A stretch of 64,000 bases of DNA from Nicotiana tabacum (GCF_000715075.1 NC_134097.1:70403190-70467189); one strand, 5' to 3'. Shown: positions 48,138 to 59,462, numbered from the stretch's first letter. Made by a program: numbers and translations. The notes: a model not told the origin generated them from the sequence alone.

Positions 48138-48518
48138 CGTATTTCCAGAAATTGTAGATAAATTGTAGTTAAATTGTAGAATTGTAGATATATTGTAGAT
48201 AAATTGTAGATAAATTGTAGATGAATTGTAGATTGGGAAGACTAAAACTTCTACAAATCTTCTACAATTATGTCGAAAATGCCAATTATGCTACAATTGA
48301 AATGAGAATTTGGATATTAAAATTCAATGTATCTATTTTGTAGATAAATTGTAGATTATTTGTATTCTGATTGTAGATGCATTATTTTCTGTTTTCACAA
48401 ATCCAAAACGACTAAAGCTTCTACAAAATCTTCTGCAAAAAACAGTCTACAATTTATCTACAATTTTTCTAATTTGACTACAATTTGACTACAAAATATC
48501 TACAAATTCTGGAAATAT

Positions 48519-48645
48519 GTCTTCTTCTTCTTCTTCTTCTTCTTCTTCTTCTTCTTCTTCTTCTTCTTCTTCTTCTTCTTCTTCATTCTTCTTCTTCTTC
48601 TTCTTCTTCTTCTTCTTCTTCTTCTTCTTCTTCTTCTTCTTCTTC
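48519..48645. repeat. (TTC)n tract, right arm
   Basis: About 40 TTC triplets, interrupted once by CATTC near 48,583. They pair with the (GAA)n arm. Poly-Ser, poly-Phe, poly-Leu, poly-Lys and poly-Arg frames over it are artefacts. Confidence 0.95.
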
Positions 48646-49755
48646 GAGTTTCAATCGACAGTGTTAACCAGTAACCTTCAACCACTGCCCAAAAAAAAAG
48701 AGGTTAAAGAATTTCGAACTCTCTGCCATTATTATTTTCAGTGAGAATTCAAGCGGTTCGATCAAAGAATTTAAAATTTTCTTGTGAATATGAAAATATG
48801 ATATTCTTCGACGGTGGTGGGCAGTTGGGGATGATCAACGAGAGGAAGCATAGGAGCATCGTGAGTTTTGTGTGTGTGTTGTGAACAGTTGAGATGAAAG
48901 GAAAGAGAAAGTGGGAAGATACAGTCCTATAATTATGCCTAATATAAATGAACCCTTAATTATATCCCTAATTTGAATTATGGTATAGAAATAGTAATTT
49001 GGTATGCTTAAATGTAATAAACACAAACCTTAAACATTGAGGGTAATAAGGTTTGATATATGGTACAGATAGGTAAAAATCCCTTTCGACAATGTGTAGA
49101 TATTATTTTGGAGTTCACTAATCATGCTATTATACTGTTGCAAATGTAATGAAAGTGGGACATGGGCATGACTATTAGAAATCGAGGCGTGCAATTTAGT
49201 TGAATTTTCCATGGCCCTCACAAAGTCGAAAGTGCGTAGTTGCTTTAGACGTGCTATTTTAAAAATTACTTTCTTAAACTCGGGTGTGCATTTATGTGAC
49301 CCAAATCCAAATCCCAACAACGTTATATAAAATATGCCGGGGACCGCGGGTGCATTTATGTGACGTGCTTAATATTCCTAAAAATTATTAAATAAAAGCG
49401 GCTAATAAGTTAAAAAATGCACATAGGTTTGATCATGTGTTAAAATCAGATAATAGGCCAATTATAACAGTTGAGCGACCGTGCTAGAACTACGAAACTC
49501 GGGAATGCCTAACACCTTCTCCTGGGTTAACAGAATTCCTTACCCGAATTTCTGTATTCGCGGACTGTAATACAGAGTCAATCTTTTCCTCGATTTAGGA
49601 TTTGAACCGGTGACTTGGGACACCATAAATTATCCCAAGTGGCGACTCTGAAATCTAAAAAATAATCCCGTTTCGATTGTCACTTTAAGTTGGAAAAAAC
49701 TCTTTATATACCCCCTTCGGGAGGGGGGGGGTGTAGGAAAAAAGGAGGTGTGACA

Positions 49756-50470
49756 CTTTCGACATCCTCAGAACCTACAACATGAAGCTCAATCCTGAGA
49801 AGCACGCCTTCAGAGTAGGCTCGGGCAAATTCCTGGGCTTCATGGTCTCAAACAAGGGGATCGAAATCAATCCCAAAAAATTAAAGGCCATCGAGGAGAT
49901 CATGGTGGTGAACAACGTAAAGGCCGATCAACGGCTTACAGGGCCGATCGGCCCTGGGTAGATTCATATCAAGATCATCAGACAAAAGCCACAATTTCTT
50001 TGCCCTACTCGAAAGAAAGAACAATTTCGAATGGACTCCAGAATGCCAACACGCACTGGAAGAACTGAAACGGTACCTGTCTAGCCCGCCTTTGCTGCAC
50101 ACAACCAAGGAGGATGAGACGCTATACCTATACCTAGCCGTGTCAGAAATAGCGGTAAACGGTGTACTGGTCCGATAAGAGCAAAGTACGCAATTTCCTA
50201 TTTATTATGTGAGCCGAACCTTGGGGGACACGAAACCCGGTACCCCCATCTGGAAAAATTGGCTCCCACACTAATAAGCGCCTCGCGCAAGCTGAAGCCT
50301 TACTTTCAGTGCCACCATATTTGCGTCCAGTCAACTTATCCCCTCCGGAGTGTACTGCATAAACCAAGTGGGCCATTGAACTCGGAGGGTATGACATCGA
50401 GTATTAACCTCGGATGGCCATCAAGTCCTAAATCCTGGCGGATTTCCTAGCCAATTTCTCGCCAACCCTC
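49756..50470 (+). pseudogene. Tat A RT C-terminus and first RNase H
   Basis: The sequence resumes after the nested element as TFDILRTYNMKLNPEKHAFR, VGSGKFLGFMVSNKGIEINP and KKLKAIEEI, the RT thumb and connection. Then, in changing frames, come traces of RNase H: FEWTPECQHALEELKRYLSS (frame-corrected reading of the region 50,028-50,085), AVNGVLVR, FPIYYVSRTL and an FLANFSPTLV-like end. At least three frameshifts and several stops are present. The downstream neighbour is the second RNase H. Confidence 0.85.
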
Positions 50471-50977
50471 GTGCCCGAGGTAGAGAAGGAGATTTTATTA
50501 AAATCAGGCACATCCTCTGGGGTATGGACCCTGTTCACAGATGGTGCCACAAACGTAAGAGGATCCGAACTCGATATAGTCCTAAAGCCGCCCGTCGGCA
50601 GCATAATCAGGCAATCCATAAAAACCACAAAGCTAACTAACAATGAAGCCGAGTATGAGGCTATGATTGCAGGTTTAGAGTTGGCCAAAAGCTTGGGAGC
50701 CGAGACTGTCGAGGCAAAATGCGACTCGCTCCTCGTGGTAAGCCAAGTGAACGGACGCTACGAAGCTCGAGAAGACAGGATGCAAAGGTATTTGGACAAA
50801 GAATGGACCTTAGTCCATGTACCTCGAGAGCAAAACAGTGAGGCCGATACCCTCACAAACCTGGGATCTTCCGCTGGAGAAGAAGACCTGCTCCCCAAAA
50901 TTGTTGTCCAACTATTCAAATCTGTGGTCAAGGAAGGTCACGCAGAAATTAACTCCACCAGCCTAACATGGGATTGA
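50471..50977 (+). pseudogene. Tat A second (archaeal-type) RNase H
   Basis: A 168-residue open stretch reads SGVWTLFTDGATNVRGSELD, then IVLKPPVGSIIRQSIKTTKL, TNNEAEYEAMIAGLELAKSL, and GAETVEAKCDSLLVVSQVNG. ERMQRYL-like sequence (EDRMQRYLDKEWTLVHVP) and REQNSEADTLTNLG follow. The catalytic set is visible: D in FTDGA, E in NNEAEYEA, D in KCDS and D in SEADTL. An additional RNase H between RNase H and integrase is a Tat-lineage hallmark. The domain itself is unbroken, but its polyprotein is not. Confidence 0.92.
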
Positions 50978-52209
50978 ACAAATACATCGTTTATCTGAAG
51001 GACGGGAAGCTACCCACAGATCCAAAAGAGTCGAGGGCCCTGCGAACAAAAGCGGCCTGGTTCTCACTCGACGAAAATAGGGCTCTCTATAGGAGAACTT
51101 TCGATGGACCCCTGGTGATATGCTTGGGACCGGGCAATACAGATTATGTGCTCCGGGAATCCACGAAGGCACCTATAGAAATCACTCCGGGGCCGATTCC
51201 TTAGTCCGAAAGGTGATCAGAGCGGGCTACTATTGGGACAACATGGAAAAAGATGCCAAAGAATTCGTCCGAAAATGCAACAAGTGTTAGAGGTTCTCTC
51301 CCATGATCCACCAGCCCTGGGAACAACTGCATTCCATTTTATCACCATGGCCATTCATGAAGTGGGGGATAGACATCGTCGGCCCTTTGCCGACTACGCC
51401 AGGTAAGTCCAGATTCATTTTATTTATGACTGATTATTTCTCAAAATGGGTGGAAGCGCAGGCCTTCGAGAAAATAAGAGAGAAGGATGTCATCAATTTT
51501 ATATGGGAACACATCATATGCCGGTTCGGGATGCCGTTCAAAATAACATGCGACAATGGGAGGCAATTCATTGGGAGCAAGGTAACACAGTTCCTTGAAG
51601 ACAACAAAATCAAGAGAATCCTGTCGACGCCATACCACCCGTGTGCGAACGGCCAAGCCGAATCTACAAATAAAACCATCATTCAAAACTTGAAAAATAA
51701 GTTGGAAAGCGCCAAGGGAAAATGGAGAGAAACGCTGCTCGGGGTGCTGTGGGCATATCAGACAACTCCAAAATCGAGCATCGGGGAGACACCCTTCTCT
51801 CTAGTATATGGCGCCGAAGCACTGATACCAATGGAGGTCAGGGAAACAATCGCCAGATTCCGGCACACTAACGAGCGATTGAACAATGAAGCCATAGCAA
51901 CGACCCTTTAGCTACTCGACGAAAGACGGGAAGCTTCGCTGGTTCGAATGGCTACCCAGAAGCAGAAAATCAAATGATACTACAATAGAAGAACGAATCT
52001 CCGATACTTCGGAATCAGAGAATTGGTCCTAAGGAAGGTTACTATCAACACCAGAAACCCTAATGAAGGGAAGCTGGGCCAGAATTGGGAAAGGCCATAC
52101 CATATCCTTGGGATAGATGGCAAATGATCCTATAAGCTTGGCACCATGGAGGGCGAGCAGCTTCCGAGTAACTGGAATGTATCGATGCTTAAACGGTATT
52201 ACTGCTAGG
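50978..52209 (+). pseudogene. Tat A integrase
   Basis: The N-terminal part reads YIVYLKDGKLPTDPKESRAL and later LYRRTFDGPLVICLGPG. After a frameshift near 51,170 the zinc finger gives HEGTYRNHSG and CNKC*RF, with TAG where CQRF is expected. The core is open for 202 residues: MKWGIDIVGPLP, then FKITCDNGRQFIGSKV and YHPCANGQAESTNKTIIQN, with D, D and E all kept. The C-terminus continues through a stop to NLRYFGIRELVLRKV, GKLGQNWERPYHILGI and NWNVSMLKRYYC, ending at 52,209. Confidence 0.92.
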
Positions 52210-54047
52210 GCATCCGGTTATGAAACCCCACAATTATTCTCGAGCAAACGTCGCACTCTTTTCCTTCGATCGGATTTTTTATCCTAAAATGGGTTTTTGC
52301 CAGCAAGGTTTTTAAAGAGGCGACATCCATGCGCTCCGCAAGAAGGATTCAAAGAGCCTACAAGACTCCCTTTGCAATCAGCCTCACCCTAGGAAAATGA
52401 TGATCGAAGCTCCGGTAGGAAACAATGCACCGGGTCGAGCTGTCTGAGGAGTTACGCCCGTGCGGGCTGAACTCACAAAAATAAAGCAGAATGTATTCAT
52501 GACAAACAATAAAGAATAGCTTTTGACATCTCGTTCTCCAGAAAAGGGGGATTTGAACATGCTCATAGCGAAGGCCTCTCCATCGAATGCGTCCCGAAAT
52601 ACTCGGAGACTTAGCACCAACAATTCAGCTCCCGCACGACCCCAAGGGTCGGAACTCCGGGCTCATAAAGCCCCAGCAAGGCTACTCCGAGCTCAAATAG
52701 CGGCCTTCGAGACAAGCAAACTTAATAACTCGGAGACTGTCGCCAATCGCCATGTACTGGAAAACCCGAAACTGTAAGACCCCGAGTGGGCAGACTCGGT
52801 GTAACCAGATCTATTCTACAAAGCAACACAAACTGTAAGACCTCAACATGCATGATAAAACTTTAAGACCTCAACATGCATGATAAAACTGTAAGACCTT
52901 AACAGGCATGAAAATCCCGAAGTTTAGGCTAGACGTCATATTTGTAAGAATCACAAAAGGGCATATCCTCGATATAGATGCCTAAACTATCACTCGGGAT
53001 CAAAAAATGGCTCCGGCCAAACACATATGACTACGGTCGGAACGACTGATACAACCAAATTAATGCGACACGGGGATGCCCGACCCTCGCTAAACAAAAT
53101 CGCAGGCCACTAACTTCGAAAAGAACTGGTTAAAACAGACTTCCTCAATAGGCAAAAACGAGGTTCAACCATGTCAGCTCCAAATCACAAGGCTTCGATC
53201 TAATCAGCCTACGAGTTATGAACCTTCTGAGGTGCTCAAACATTGCCGATAACAACTTGAAATCGAGGTTCTTCCGAAACCGATGATGGGTAAGGCAAAA
53301 TTATTTCAAAAGACCTTAACGAGCGGAAAACAAAGCCTACAAAAAGCCCACAGGCAAAAGCGTAAAAGCCATTGTCGCCACCCAAAACGAGCCTCCGGGC
53401 CACACACTAAAAGGTCTCAATGACCAAAATGGCATAAGAGCCACTGTCTCCAGCTTGAAAATTGACAACTTGAGGATTAAAATGAGCTCGAGTCGTAACC
53501 CGATTCGGAGACCGGATCCAAAATAGTTAACTATATAAGCCTCAGGGACACATATCAAAAGGTCTCAATGACCAAACGGCACGAGAGCCACTATCCCCAG
53601 TTTGAAAACCAAAAAAAATTGATGGTCGATTAAAGCTCAAGTCGAACTCGGAGACTGGACCCAAAATAGTTAGAACAACAAATGCCCGAGGGCAAGAAAT
53701 AAAAAACCATCGTCGTCTGTCTACGCAAGCACAAAAAAACTTGAGGGTTGATTAAAGCTCGAGTCACAATGCGACTCGGAGACTGAACCCAAAACAAGCC
53801 AAATACAAATGCCTAAGGGCAAAATATAAGAACTGTCATCACCCGACCGCGTAGGCATGGTAGCGCGGAAATCAATAAGGCTCGGGACAAACCCAACGCA
53901 AGACAGCTGGGCAAAAGCACAAGACCCCTAACGACGGTTCACGTCGGAGGCCGTATCGACTAGCCGCACGACAATTCTTGAGCCAGCCTAAAAGGGCTAC
54001 ATGGCTATATTGCGGGTCTAAGGTTTTTTCGCCAATCCTCGCTGAAT
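52210..54047 (+). other. Tat A 3' non-coding region with short repeats
   Basis: No gene is present. It matches 62,440-63,990 of Tat B, for example TTTTGCCAGCAAGGTTTTTA and CTCGGAGACT. It contains a 28-bp triplicated unit at 52,832-52,915 (GTAAGACCTCAACATGCATG). Diverged units of roughly 100-150 bp follow, each with GACTCGGAGACTG.ACCCAAA and TAAGAGCCA(C/T)TGTC at about 53,430-53,830. Confidence 0.75.
52832..52915 (+). repeat. 28-bp tandem repeat, three units
   Basis: Three copies of TAAGACCTCAACATGCATGA plus AAAACT, at a 28-bp period. Tat B has a related, more diverged array around 63,180-63,330. Confidence 0.85.
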
Positions 54048-56545
54048 TCAGAGCATAAAGGGAATAAGGGAAACAAAGCCACAGAATTCTCCTCGCACAT
54101 ATACCAAAATAAAAGTACTATATACAGACAGGGAGATCAACAGGAAAAACAGCAAATCCTGATCTATTTCCGAATCGACGACCTCAAAGGTTGCGTCTAG
54201 GCGATTACGAATCCCCTGACAACCCCTTCTAGATGGCGTACCTCCTCTATAGGAATCCACCCTACTTTTAACCGTGCTCGAGCTGCCTTCCAATGTGCCC
54301 TCGATGGTCAACCTTCGGGAACCTGGCCAAGCACGATCCGCGGCTCGAGGTAATTTGGGCCAGCCCCCTCGAACGCCTTCTCAACGCAAGAATCTGCGAT
54401 GACCGCTCCTCCCCCATGCGAAGATACAAGCACCTCGGCTTCAACTTTGATCTGAAATAATGCAGCCACCGGCTCGGAATGAAGGCTCTTATACTTGTTG
54501 CTATCTTCCTTCGCGTCCTAAAGCTGACGTACAATCAAGGTAACTCTCCCCCTGAGGTTGTTCTTTTTGGAAGACACCTCACTCACATGCCGGCTAAGCT
54601 CGTAGATTTCAGCATCTCTGGCCCGAATCTCCCCTCTCAACTGGGCATTCTCCCTCTCAAATTGCACAAATCGGGGCCCAACGAGTTAAAAGCGATGGAA
54701 TTTCACAAGGGCTCAAATGATAGTAAAAATAAGGGATGAATAAATTGTTCAGTGAAATAGGCTTTCTCACGTTCATAACGGCTCACCTCGTCCTGATACT
54801 GGGCTAGAGCTTGGTTATAAAGTGCTTCGACCTGAAACCGCATAAAAAAGTTAAAAGGATAGAAGACGGAGCAGCCCGAAGTAGAAGACAAGGCTAAATG
54901 AAGTTACCCGCTCACAACCATCTCACCAAAAATAGATGAGGCATTGATCTCGGAAATATCTTCAAGAATGATCGCTAGCTTCCCGAGTGCATCTCTGCCT
55001 TTGATCAGTGCTCCCGCCACGGGAGGCTCCTTGCAAGACTCGTCTTGCATTCCAGAAGATGGAAGGATCTCCCCCTTTGGAGAATCAACAATATCCAATG
55101 AGCTAACAGGGTCAGCCTGAATCTCCATCCTCTGTTTGTCTCGGATCCTAGATCAAGGTCCCTCCAAATAGCTTACCAAGGGTGTCTTGGTTCGAGGAGG
55201 ACACCTGCCACCTGCCAATTCAAGGGCAGTGCTTGATACCACTACCACAAAGCTGAATCGCGTCAGCATCAGACTCTTGTCCGGAAGGATCTATCCCCAC
55301 GGCCCGAGGATCAATCAACCCCAAACGCTCTTCGAAGAGTGACGAGAAGCTGCTTTCTCCCTCACCTTTAGCACGAGGATTTCCCGTCGCCCCGGAGGCT
55401 GGAGCCGATGGATCAACCTTGGAATCCTCCACTCTGACCCTCTTGGGCTCCGGTGGCTTAACCGAAAGGCTCTCCTACCTTTTCTTCTCCTTGTCAAGCA
55501 TCAGAATGTCCCCTCCAACGGATGGCACCTCTCTCATCAGTGGGATTCCTCCCAGACCTGCATAGATGCAGAGGTTAAGCACACGGGATAGAGAAAGCTG
55601 CTAATAGCAAGCTACGTCAAAATACACAGATACATCAAGACTCAAGACATACCGTGGCCTTCGACTTTCCATCGAGGTCTGGATAAATCCCGCCAAGCTC
55701 GATCTGTGTACGAGCAGATCGAGTGCAAATGACTAACCCCACCCGAAAGATCCGACACCGCACCAGGGTAGATCCCTATGGCTTAAAAGGTAAGAAAGGC
55801 AAATTCAGACGTATAAGCAAAATATTACCAAGAAAGGGCAAGGGCACCACGTTTACTTATGCCCGACATTCCACTTCTTGGGGAACGACATCTTTTCCGT
55901 TGGAATCAGGTTAGGTGTCCTCACTCAAACGAATCGGCTTAACCATCCATCATCCCCGGACTCCTCGGTGGGAGCAAAAAGGGATCTCGGGGCTCGACAA
56001 CGAAGTTTGACTAAGCCTCTGCAAAGGAGACGAAGACTATACATACGGATCAAATGGTTTAGGATGAGGGGTGAACTTGGCCCAGAGTTACTTGCTAACT
56101 CTGGCAGATGTCGAGAATCACAGGGTCGATCAGGGGCGAGGATGGCCCCATCGGCCCCAAAGAGAATGGCTAGGTGTACACACTCAAAAAGCCGGCCTTA
56201 TGAGCCGTTATATCTTCATCCCGAGCAGGAATCTCGATGAGCACGGTATCTCCCCAGCAGCAGTCGGCCTTTACTCTTTCGATATCCGTTATAGAGCTAA
56301 CATACTGAGTTACAGGCTCGCGATGACCGAGTTACAGGATTGCGGCACCCTAACTTCGAGGAAGGTCTCTCGACCCTAAAATCGGAGTTCATCACAAAGG
56401 ACCCTGGGACGCACTCCTTAACATGCCACTTCCCCTTGAGAGAAAAACAAAGAAGATGAGCCCGCAACCTCCTGGGAAGCAGAAGTGTAAATTTTTGCCA
56501 TCCTTGAGAGAATCTAAAGGAAGAATAAAAAAGGGGGGGTTGCAT
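54048..56545 (-). pseudogene. Antisense reading frame of Tat A (coiled-coil protein)
   Basis: Read from 56,545 down to about 54,290, minus-strand pieces join into one long degenerate protein. The N-terminal part reads KGKWHVKECVPGSFVMNSDF. Around 55,980-55,870 there is GDDGWLSRFVRVRTPNLIP and PKKWN. Then come EDSKVDPSAPASGATGNP, a DPVSSLDIVDSPKGEILPSS segment, and a coiled-coil part: QVEALYNQALAQYQDEVSRY, EREKAYF, FERENAQLRGEIRARDAEIY, ELSRHVSEVSSKKN. Frameshifts and stops interrupt it. Tat-lineage elements are known to carry extra antisense frames between integrase and the 3' LTR. The function is unknown. Confidence 0.65.
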
Positions 56546-57614
56546 CTCTGAAACAGAGCAAGAACGAAAGAAAACTTACTAAGGGTTTTTTAACACAAGA
56601 TGTAATCTAGAAAGGAAGAGGTGAGTATTTATAAAAACACCATGGGTGCATTGAAGGAGGCCAACCGCCGCAGTCAATGCTGAAATCTGCAGGGATGGTG
56701 CTCGTAGTGCGCCTCGGCACCTCGTATCCATTCGTAGGGGCACTGAAGGAAGCATGAGTTCAGAACCGTTTCTTATCGTTCCTAGTCACCTTCACTCTAA
56801 GAAACGCGAATACTATCTATATACGGCTAATTCGGGGGCCCGATTTCTCCGTCATAGGGCCGTCTCGCGGTCATGCCCCTCGAAGCTCGAAGCAAAGGTC
56901 GAGACTCATTCTCGAGGTTTGATGAATATCGCTCTGAAGGGTATCGTAGGCAGGGGGAGTTCCCAAGGCACGCTGCTTAACTTGGCAAAATTGGCCTATC
57001 TGGGGCCTATTTTCAAGATGTCACGTATGGCCATCTCGTCTCTATACCTTCACGGCTAACATGTTTTGTAGTATATGGGATTTACTTCCTATATAAAGGA
57101 GATCCCCATTACTTTGTAAACTCGGCTGATGTTGCTCCATTTCTTCACAAGTGCAATAATATATATCTCTCTTTCTCTCTAACTCGCTTGCTCTCACTGG
57201 CTTGAGGACACTTAGCATTTATTTCCTTCTTACTTGTTCTTTATTTATCGCTTGGTTTTGGCCATATAGAAGCTTTGTTTGATCATAATCTAATTGTTAT
57301 CCCATTCTCGATTATCCCCGATACCTCGAGCTCGATCTAGACATCGGCCCCGTGGCCCCCATCGACCGATCCTACGCTCGGACAGCAGGTTCCTTAGCTC
57401 GTTCAACTCCTCGTTTTAACCTGTACCCTTTGGTAAAACCAACCCGGGCAGTAAGCCTTCAGGTTTGGTCATCTCCCCTTTTTTAGCTTGCATTTCATCA
57501 TTAAACACCACATTCTTAGCACTATCTACTCTAATAACTAGCTCAAGAATAGATCACGTATTTTCATAATCCCATTTACAAATTTAATTGTTGTTACCAT
57601 TTTCACGGTAAATA
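56546..57614 (+). mobile_element. Tat A 3' LTR (left edge uncertain)
   Basis: The right end CATTTTCACGGTAAATA (57,614) matches the 5' LTR end except for TA instead of CA. From 57,090 the sequence is collinear with 32,164-32,664. GGAGTTCCCAAGGCACG at about 56,958 also occurs in the Tat B LTR at about 59,623. The start is unresolved: a purine run AAAAAAGGGGGGG at about 56,528-56,540 followed by TTGCATC is the best candidate boundary. Confidence 0.7.
57090..57098 (+). promoter_or_regulatory. TATA box of Tat A 3' LTR
   Basis: TATATAAAG lies about 520 bp before the LTR end. The 5' LTR remnant begins at the equivalent bases (32,163-32,170). Confidence 0.6.
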
Positions 57615-59462
57615 AAAGAGTATCAACAGTAAAGGTGTCCAACATGATCCGACTCCGTACCAATTACCAAATATCATGTTCAAAAGAACCTTTAGAGAAT
57701 CAAATGTATCAATGCATAATGACAACTTTGTTTTAACATCAATATGTTATGCTACCAACAACTCAACTCAAGTAGTCCCATTCTGGTAACCAAATTGTAA
57801 AATAACCATGGAGGCATAGATTAACACGTTAGTTGCTACGCAAAACATATAAAATGCACTACAACTCCTAAAGAATTCACTTGCAAAATCAAGGCAACAC
57901 CAAGTTTAGACAATGTGTCGTTAAATAGAAACACAAACATATTTCACTTCGTGTCCACACAAAATAAAAATAGCCACCTGTATCACTCTGTCCTGACAAA
58001 GACAATATCCCGCATTGTTGTTCCCGCTTGATAAAATAACAATATCCCCTTTTGTCACTCCTATTTAACATTATCCCCCCTTATCGCTTCCGCCTGACAA
58101 AATAACAACATCCCGACTTGTCACTCCCGCCTGACAAATAATACTATTTCGCCTTGTCGCTCCTATTGAACAATATTTCCAATCACAACAGCAATAACAT
58201 CAATCACAATCGCACGACAAAACATCGTGCCAACACCTAACAATCCGCCTAACACATCCACATGTGTCATAATCATAGCAATATAAAATGCCCGTGGTTG
58301 TCACCAAGACATAAGCTCATAAATGGTCCACATAATGCACAAGGACATAACAATAAGGAATGCGGATGGGTGTTCAACATATAGACATGAATACAAATAA
58401 CTCAATTCAACAACAACTCTATAAATTCCCAACTTGGCTAATATAGGAAATAATAATACTAAAGACATGATCTCTAGCATGGAAAAAATTAATCAAGTAG
58501 CCATCCAAGATGAACACATGTATCACAGAGATCTCCCACGTCCTAATCAAGGCACATCGCAAGAACAAATACCAATATGTGTTCATAACATACGTATATC
58601 TACCTCCAATCCAAGCCAAGCATAAGTCTCAAAATTTTCTCGTCATGTTTAACATAAAGTACCAATAACCTCAACATTACTATAGCGTGGTTTATTGAGT
58701 TCTCGTAGTTGATTAATTGAATAATACATAGAATCAAGTAAAGCGCACAACCAAAAAAGGCATAGAGTAACTTAGAATCTACCCCGAGCATGAATACTCT
58801 TGACACATGTGTATACTCTTGTCACCTCATATATACATCGCCCCGCATGTATAAAACAAAATTAATTAGTAGGAAAAATTCCCTCAACCGAATCTAGGCA
58901 AGATACTTACATCAAACAAGATAAATCAATACTCTAAAATACATTCCCCCACGAATCGACCAGCAAACAGTTCGAATCTAGCCAAAAACAACTTAATAAC
59001 ATCATATAATGCCATAGGAATCAAACCTTTGATAAAGGTAAAATCCTTTATCAAATACTCAAAGTAAACCAAAACATTACAAGTCTTGGGTCCCAACGCA
59101 CCATAATATACTCACGGCACCTCATGCCCATATCTCAAATCACAATCGCACGGACAACTTATGTGCCAAAATCACAATCCACCTGGCATAGTCACATGCT
59201 CACAGTAACAATCCGCCCAGATCCCAGGCTCACAATCACAACCCGCCCGACATAATCACATGCTCACAATCACAATCTGCCCGACATAATCATAGGCTCA
59301 ATAGCACCATGAAAATGGATAATACAAGAATATATGGGCATGATCAATAAAGGTCAAGTATAGTACTCGCGAGCTAGTATATGTAGCATGCTACAGTGTG
59401 CTTGTGCGTCTATACTACTGCACCCCAAGTGAACAAGTAATATCAAGGACATCGAATAACTC
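57615..59462 (-). mobile_element. Gypsy LTR fragments between the two Tat elements
   Basis: Non-coding. 57,820-58,200 is homologous to 16,528-16,890 (AACAATATCCCGCCTTGTC units). 58,850-58,950 has GTAGGAAAAATTCCCTC and CTAGGCAAGATACTTACATC, similar in layout to 2,260-2,310 of the minus-strand chromovirus LTR. I read it as remnants of one or more minus-strand gypsy LTRs. No LTR ends, target duplication or coding sequence were identified. Confidence 0.55.
59150..59300. repeat. Tandem CACAATCCGCCCGACATAATC units
   Basis: About four imperfect copies of ACAATCCGCCCGACATAATC followed by ACATGCTCACAATCAC lie inside the LTR fragment, with a period of roughly 40-45 bp. Confidence 0.7.

Larger units (their letters stand above)
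47524..49083. mobile_element. Fold-back / long-TIR DNA element inside the 3' LTR
   Basis: The ends are inverted repeats of about 45 bp: AAAGGGATTTTTACCTATTT, then ACCATATATCAAACCTTATT, against the reverse complement at 49,035-49,086. The 5' LTR has the empty site (AAAGATTTCGACAATG), which proves an insertion. The flanks fit a 3-bp TTT duplication, but this is ambiguous because of the T/A runs. Internal arms also pair: GATTGAAACTCGAAG plus (GAA)n and TATTTCCAGAA at 48,050-48,200 mirror 48,460-48,660. ATTGTAGATAA motifs fill the area next to the loop. No transposase is encoded. The superfamily is unassigned; a MULE-like fold-back is possible. Confidence 0.85.
34260..49755 (+). mobile_element. 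Nested gag-only LTR retrotransposon (non-autonomous)
   Basis: Two LTRs (34,260-36,247 and 46,027-49,755) begin TGTGAGCACGTGATTTTT and end TGTGATA or TGTGACA. They flank a primer site, a long leader, one gag gene and about 5 kb of repeats, ending in a purine tract. Exact 5-bp duplications CTTTC lie at 34,255-34,259 and 49,756-49,760. No protease, RT, RNase H or integrase motif was found between gag and the 3' LTR. It would depend on a relative for mobility. The gag and tRNA-Arg-like primer site suggest an Ogre-like (Tat) origin, which is inference. Confidence 0.9.
46027..49755 (+). mobile_element. 3' LTR of the gag-only element, enlarged by an insertion
   Basis: It is 3,729 bp, from TGTGAGCACG to GGAGGTGTGACA. 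The excess over the 5' LTR comes mainly from a 1.56-kb fold-back element (47,524-49,083) and about 200 bp (46,118-46,316) missing in the 5' copy. The rest aligns closely. Confidence 0.92.
32164..57614 (+). mobile_element. Tat-lineage Ty3/gypsy element A, interrupted by a nested element
   Basis: The 500-bp 5' LTR remnant and the end of the 3' LTR (57,090-57,614) are collinear. Between them are protease, RT, RNase H, a second (archaeal-type) RNase H, integrase and a minus-strand reading frame. This combination is typical of the Tat lineage. RT is split at 34,259/49,756 by a nested element; joining the flanks over a single CTTTC restores the continuous homology. Most of gag and the upstream half of the 5' LTR are missing. 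It is not functional. Confidence 0.9.

Noticed and set aside
48485..48744. Open frames encoding poly-Leu, poly-Ser, poly-Phe (and poly-Lys/Arg on the other strand)
   Set aside because: They are translations of the (TTC)n/(GAA)n arms of a fold-back element, open in all frames because of the trinucleotide repeat.
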